33,810 nucleotides of DNA. It comes from an uncultured Bacilli bacterium (GTDB lineage Bacteria; Bacillota_I; Bacilli_A; RF39; UBA660). Where the stretch lies: the NCBI GenBank assembly GCA_934130045.1, contig CAKOXI010000013.1:1-33810 (forward strand). The letters run 5' to 3'. Positions 31,787-33,810 of this stretch are shown here, piece after piece. The translations under genes and the position numbers were made by a program. The notes beneath the pieces were generated by a model. That model did not search any database, was not told the DNA's origin, and worked only from the letters and a program-made list of their open reading frames with translations. The stretch's first letter is position 1. Each line of letters starts with the position of its first letter.

Positions 31787-32883
31787 TGAAAAAATATAAA
31801 ATTTGTGTATACGCAATATGCAAAAATGAAGAAAAATTTATAGAAAGATGGGTTAAATCAATGAGTGAAGCTGATAATATATATGTTTTAGATACTGGTT
31901 CTACAGATAATTCAGTAAAAAAACTAGAAGATTTAGGTGTTAATGTAAAATCGAAAAAAATTGAACCATGGAGATTTGATACAGCTAGAAACGAATCATT
32001 GAAAATGGTACCAGATGATGCAGATATATGTGTTTGTACAGATTTAGATGAAATTTTAGAAAGTGGTTGGAGAGAAAAACTAGAAAATATTTGGTCAGAT
32101 GATACAACAAGACTAAGATACAATTATAACTGGAGCTTTGATGAATACAACAATCCCGCTGTTAATTTTTATACAGAGAAAATTCATAAAAGAAATGGTT
32201 ATAAATGGACACATCCAGTACATGAGGTATTAACATATACTGGTAAAAATTACGAAAAATTTATAACAACTGATGAAATAACTTTAAATCATTATCCTGA
32301 TTTAAAAAAATCTAGAAGTAGTTATTTACCATTATTAGAATTATCAGTAAAAGAAGATCCATATGATGACAGAAATATGCATTATTTAGGTAGAGAATAT
32401 ATGTATTATGGGAAATGGAATGAATGTATTGATACACTAATTAAACACTTAAATTTAAAAACTTCAACTTGGAAAGATGAAAGATCTGCTTCAATGAGAT
32501 TTATTGCTCGTTCCTATCAAGAATTAAATAGGTTCGATGAAGCTAAAATGTGGTTAGATAAAGCAATAATTGAAACACCATATTTAAGAGAACCATATGT
32601 AGAAAGAGCAATACTTGAATATAAACAGAAAAATTGGAATAACGTTACAAAATATTGCAAAGAAGCATTAAAAATTGTCAATCATGAAAAAAATTACATT
32701 AATGAAACATTTTGTTGGGATCATACTATTTTTGACTTATTATCAATTAGTAATTTTTATCAAAATAATCTATATGATGCATTAAAATATTCAAATAAAG
32801 CAATTGAAATATCACCTAATAATAAAAGATTAATAGAAAATAATTATATAATACAAAAAACTATAGAAAAAATATCCCAATGA
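31786..32883 (+). CDS. Family 2 glycosyltransferase with C-terminal TPR repeats
   Basis: 365 residues. The GT-A domain starts KICVYAICKNEEKFIERWV, has VLDTGSTDNSV (34-44) for the nucleotide and CTDLDEIL with the metal-binding Asp86-x-Asp88. WTHPVHEVL (about 148-156) is an acceptor-side motif of this subfamily. Residues 200-355 carry about four TPR-like helical pairs (RSYQELNRFDEAKMWLDKAI and later copies). It is translationally coupled to the collagen-like gene, and such pairs occur where BclA-like proteins are glycosylated. The TPR part could hold the acceptor protein. Sugar and acceptor are not shown by the sequence. It ends in a TGA, and a terminator follows 59 bases on. Confidence 0.9.
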   Translation: MKKYKICVYAICKNEEKFIERWVKSMSEADNIYVLDTGSTDNSVKKLEDLGVNVKSKKIEPWRFDTARNESLKMVPDDADICVCTDLDEILESGWREKLENIWSDDTTRLRYNYNWSFDEYNNPAVNFYTEKIHKRNGYKWTHPVHEVLTYTGKNYEKFITTDEITLNHYPDLKKSRSSYLPLLELSVKEDPYDDRNMHYLGREYMYYGKWNECIDTLIKHLNLKTSTWKDERSASMRFIARSYQELNRFDEAKMWLDKAIIETPYLREPYVERAILEYKQKNWNNVTKYCKEALKIVNHEKNYINETFCWDHTIFDLLSISNFYQNNLYDALKYSNKAIEISPNNKRLIENNYIIQKTIEKISQ

Positions 32884-32941
32884 GAGATTTATTTAGAGTA
32901 TGTAAGAAATTCTGTGTAAATGATATCTAACCATGATAGAT

Positions 32942-32967
32942 AGGAACTTTATATAGGTTCCTTTTTT
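32942..32967 (+). terminator. Terminator of the collagen/glycosyltransferase operon
   Basis: AGGAAC (32942-32947) and GTTCCT (32957-32962) with a 9-base loop, then five more T. Confidence 0.85.
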
Positions 32968-32991
32968 GTTATTTAAATAATATTATCTATA

Positions 32992-33025
32992 TTAAAATAC
33001 ACTTTCAAAAGAAAGTGTATTTTAA
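32992..33025. terminator. Strong palindrome between convergent genes
   Basis: A perfect 15-bp stem with an AAAA loop, TTAAAATACACTTTC (32992-33006) and GAAAGTGTATTTTAA (33011-33025). It can end the leftward Cys-rich gene. The 53 bases between it and that gene's stop hold nothing else. Confidence 0.65.
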
Positions 33026-33078
33026 ATTTATTATATTATTAGTATACCCAATAAATTATTAAATATCTTTTAAACAAA

Positions 33079-33810
33079 CTATACACAGCAAGCATTACAT
33101 TCTGAAGCTGCAGATGCAGCAGCATTACTACATGCTCTTGAACACTCTGAACTAGTTCCACCACCATTACTACATGCTGTTCTAGCTGAGTTACATGCTT
33201 CTTGTGCATATGTAGTACACATATTACATGATACACCTCTATATCTATCCACTGTACAAGTTTTACATTCCTCTGTAGAAGCATATTGTCTACCAGTCCC
33301 AGTACATGTATATATAACACTTCTTTTACCGTTATTACAACTTGTTCGATTTGATACACTACAACTTTCTGTTAACGATGATGAACTACTATTACCATCA
33401 ATATCATATACTACCACAGTAAATTGATAATTAGTAGTGCCAAGTGAAGTAACTTGTATTGTTGCGCTACGAGCTGATGTTTCGACAGTTTTTATTATAG
33501 TTCCACTTTGATAAAATACATACTTAGAAATACCTACTTCACTTGTAGCTGTAGCTGTTAAGCTAACTGAAGTCGTATTATAGCCACTTACAGAACCTGA
33601 TGTAGCTGTAAATGAATTTATCGTAGGTGGTTTCACTGTTGTAATTGTTTCAGTATCACTATCTTTTGATAATCTTCCACCATTATTATATGTTCCATTA
33701 TACACTCTTACCTTTATGTTATAACTTCCACTCGTTAATCCATCAAATGTATATGTACTTGATGTTTGTGGTGTACTTGGTAACCATGTACTTCCTCCAT
33801 CTTTACTGAA
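33079..33810 (-). CDS. Cys-rich Ig/FN3-like surface protein, 5' part beyond the window
   Basis: The frame is open to the window edge; 243 C-terminal residues are visible and the N-terminus is missing. The GTG at 33705 is internal, not the start. The first 35 residues (FSKDGGSTW... DGLTSGSYNIKVRVYNGTY) and the next block (PPTINSFTATSGSVSGYNTTSVSLTATATS... IQVTSLGTTNYQFTVVVYDIDGN) look like two Ig/FN3-type beta modules rich in Ser and Thr. The last 95 residues hold 14 Cys, with CxxC pairs (CKTC, CNMC) and an Ala/Cys/Ser tail ending in CNACCV. I know no domain for that tail. It is probably exported and disulfide-stabilised; the pseudopilin class of this genome may be related, but that cannot be shown without the N-terminus. 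Confidence 0.7.
   Translation of the reverse strand, partial: FSKDGGSTWLPSTPQTSSTYTFDGLTSGSYNIKVRVYNGTYNNGGRLSKDSDTETITTVKPPTINSFTATSGSVSGYNTTSVSLTATATSEVGISKYVFYQSGTIIKTVETSARSATIQVTSLGTTNYQFTVVVYDIDGNSSSSSLTESCSVSNRTSCNNGKRSVIYTCTGTGRQYASTEECKTCTVDRYRGVSCNMCTTYAQEACNSARTACSNGGGTSSECSRACSNAAASAASECNACCV

Noticed and set aside
31406..32123. Leftward ORFs opposite the collagen-like and glycosyltransferase genes
   Set aside because: Shadow frames of well-supported genes, with no ribosome sites and no recognisable protein.
33039..33359. Leftward 106-residue ORF overlapping the Cys-rich gene in another frame
   Set aside because: Val/His/Gln-rich shadow frame. The overlapping frame shows Ser/Thr-rich beta modules and continues to the window edge.
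1..33810. Reassignment of TGA to Trp (Mollicutes-type code)
   Set aside because: Several genes end at TGA exactly where the family ends (response regulator, yqzL, glycosyltransferase, pseudopilin B), and Trp residues are encoded by TGG.

Overview
This is AT-rich bacterial chromosome with a Bacillota character. It carries a Gram-positive PolC-type replicase, single-membrane style pseudopilins, extended -10 promoters and A/T-biased codons. Stop codons include real TGA stops (for example at 1521-1523 and 9090-9092) and Trp is read from TGG, so the standard bacterial code applies and a Mycoplasma-type code does not. Several genes are sporulation-associated: an SspI spore protein, YlbJ, a YjcZ/SscA-like micro-protein and a collagen-like BclA-type surface protein. 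My inference is an uncultured, probably gut-associated, spore-competent member of the Bacilli (the RF39-like low-GC lineages come to mind). The exact taxon cannot be fixed from the sequence alone.

Layout. 1-2174: sspI converges on a two-component system and shares its terminator. 2380-3594: pseudopilin-like protein A. 3650-5458: SEDS protein FtsW/SpoVE, a small coiled-coil protein and a Gly/Tyr-rich membrane micro-protein. 5533-8851: peptide deformylase, a secreted arylsulfotransferase-like protein and a SAM methyltransferase. 8851-10697: a block with pseudopilin paralog B, bounded by a perfect 28-bp direct repeat and 10-bp inverted termini. 10697-15772: a short-armed SMC, the PDZ/Lon protease YlbL and divergent YlbJ. 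15802-21174: PolC with two large insertions and a CmpB-type membrane protein. 21342-22600: an XRE regulator with an operator-like palindrome, a PemK/MazF-family protein and a convergent multi-hairpin RNA candidate. 22721-25817: tRNA-Glu(CUC), two flavoproteins and tRNA-Gln(CUG). 25888-30625: leftward housekeeping genes (trxB-thyA, then cdd-era-yqzL-DUF1653-recO, then a PAP2-like protein). 30797-32883: collagen-like protein coupled to a glycosyltransferase. 33079-33810: the C-terminal part of a Cys-rich surface protein running off the window.

Most of the window is conserved core (replication, repair, translation, wall growth, redox, nucleotide salvage). The accessory signals are: the two pseudopilin paralogs with GC-elevated, NNY-codon-rich divergent C-termini; the repeat-bounded cassette holding the second of them; the XRE/PemK locus with an opposing structured RNA; and the collagen/glycosyltransferase pair. 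The RNA candidate at 22432-22564 and the pseudopilin variable tails are the best leads for something undescribed.
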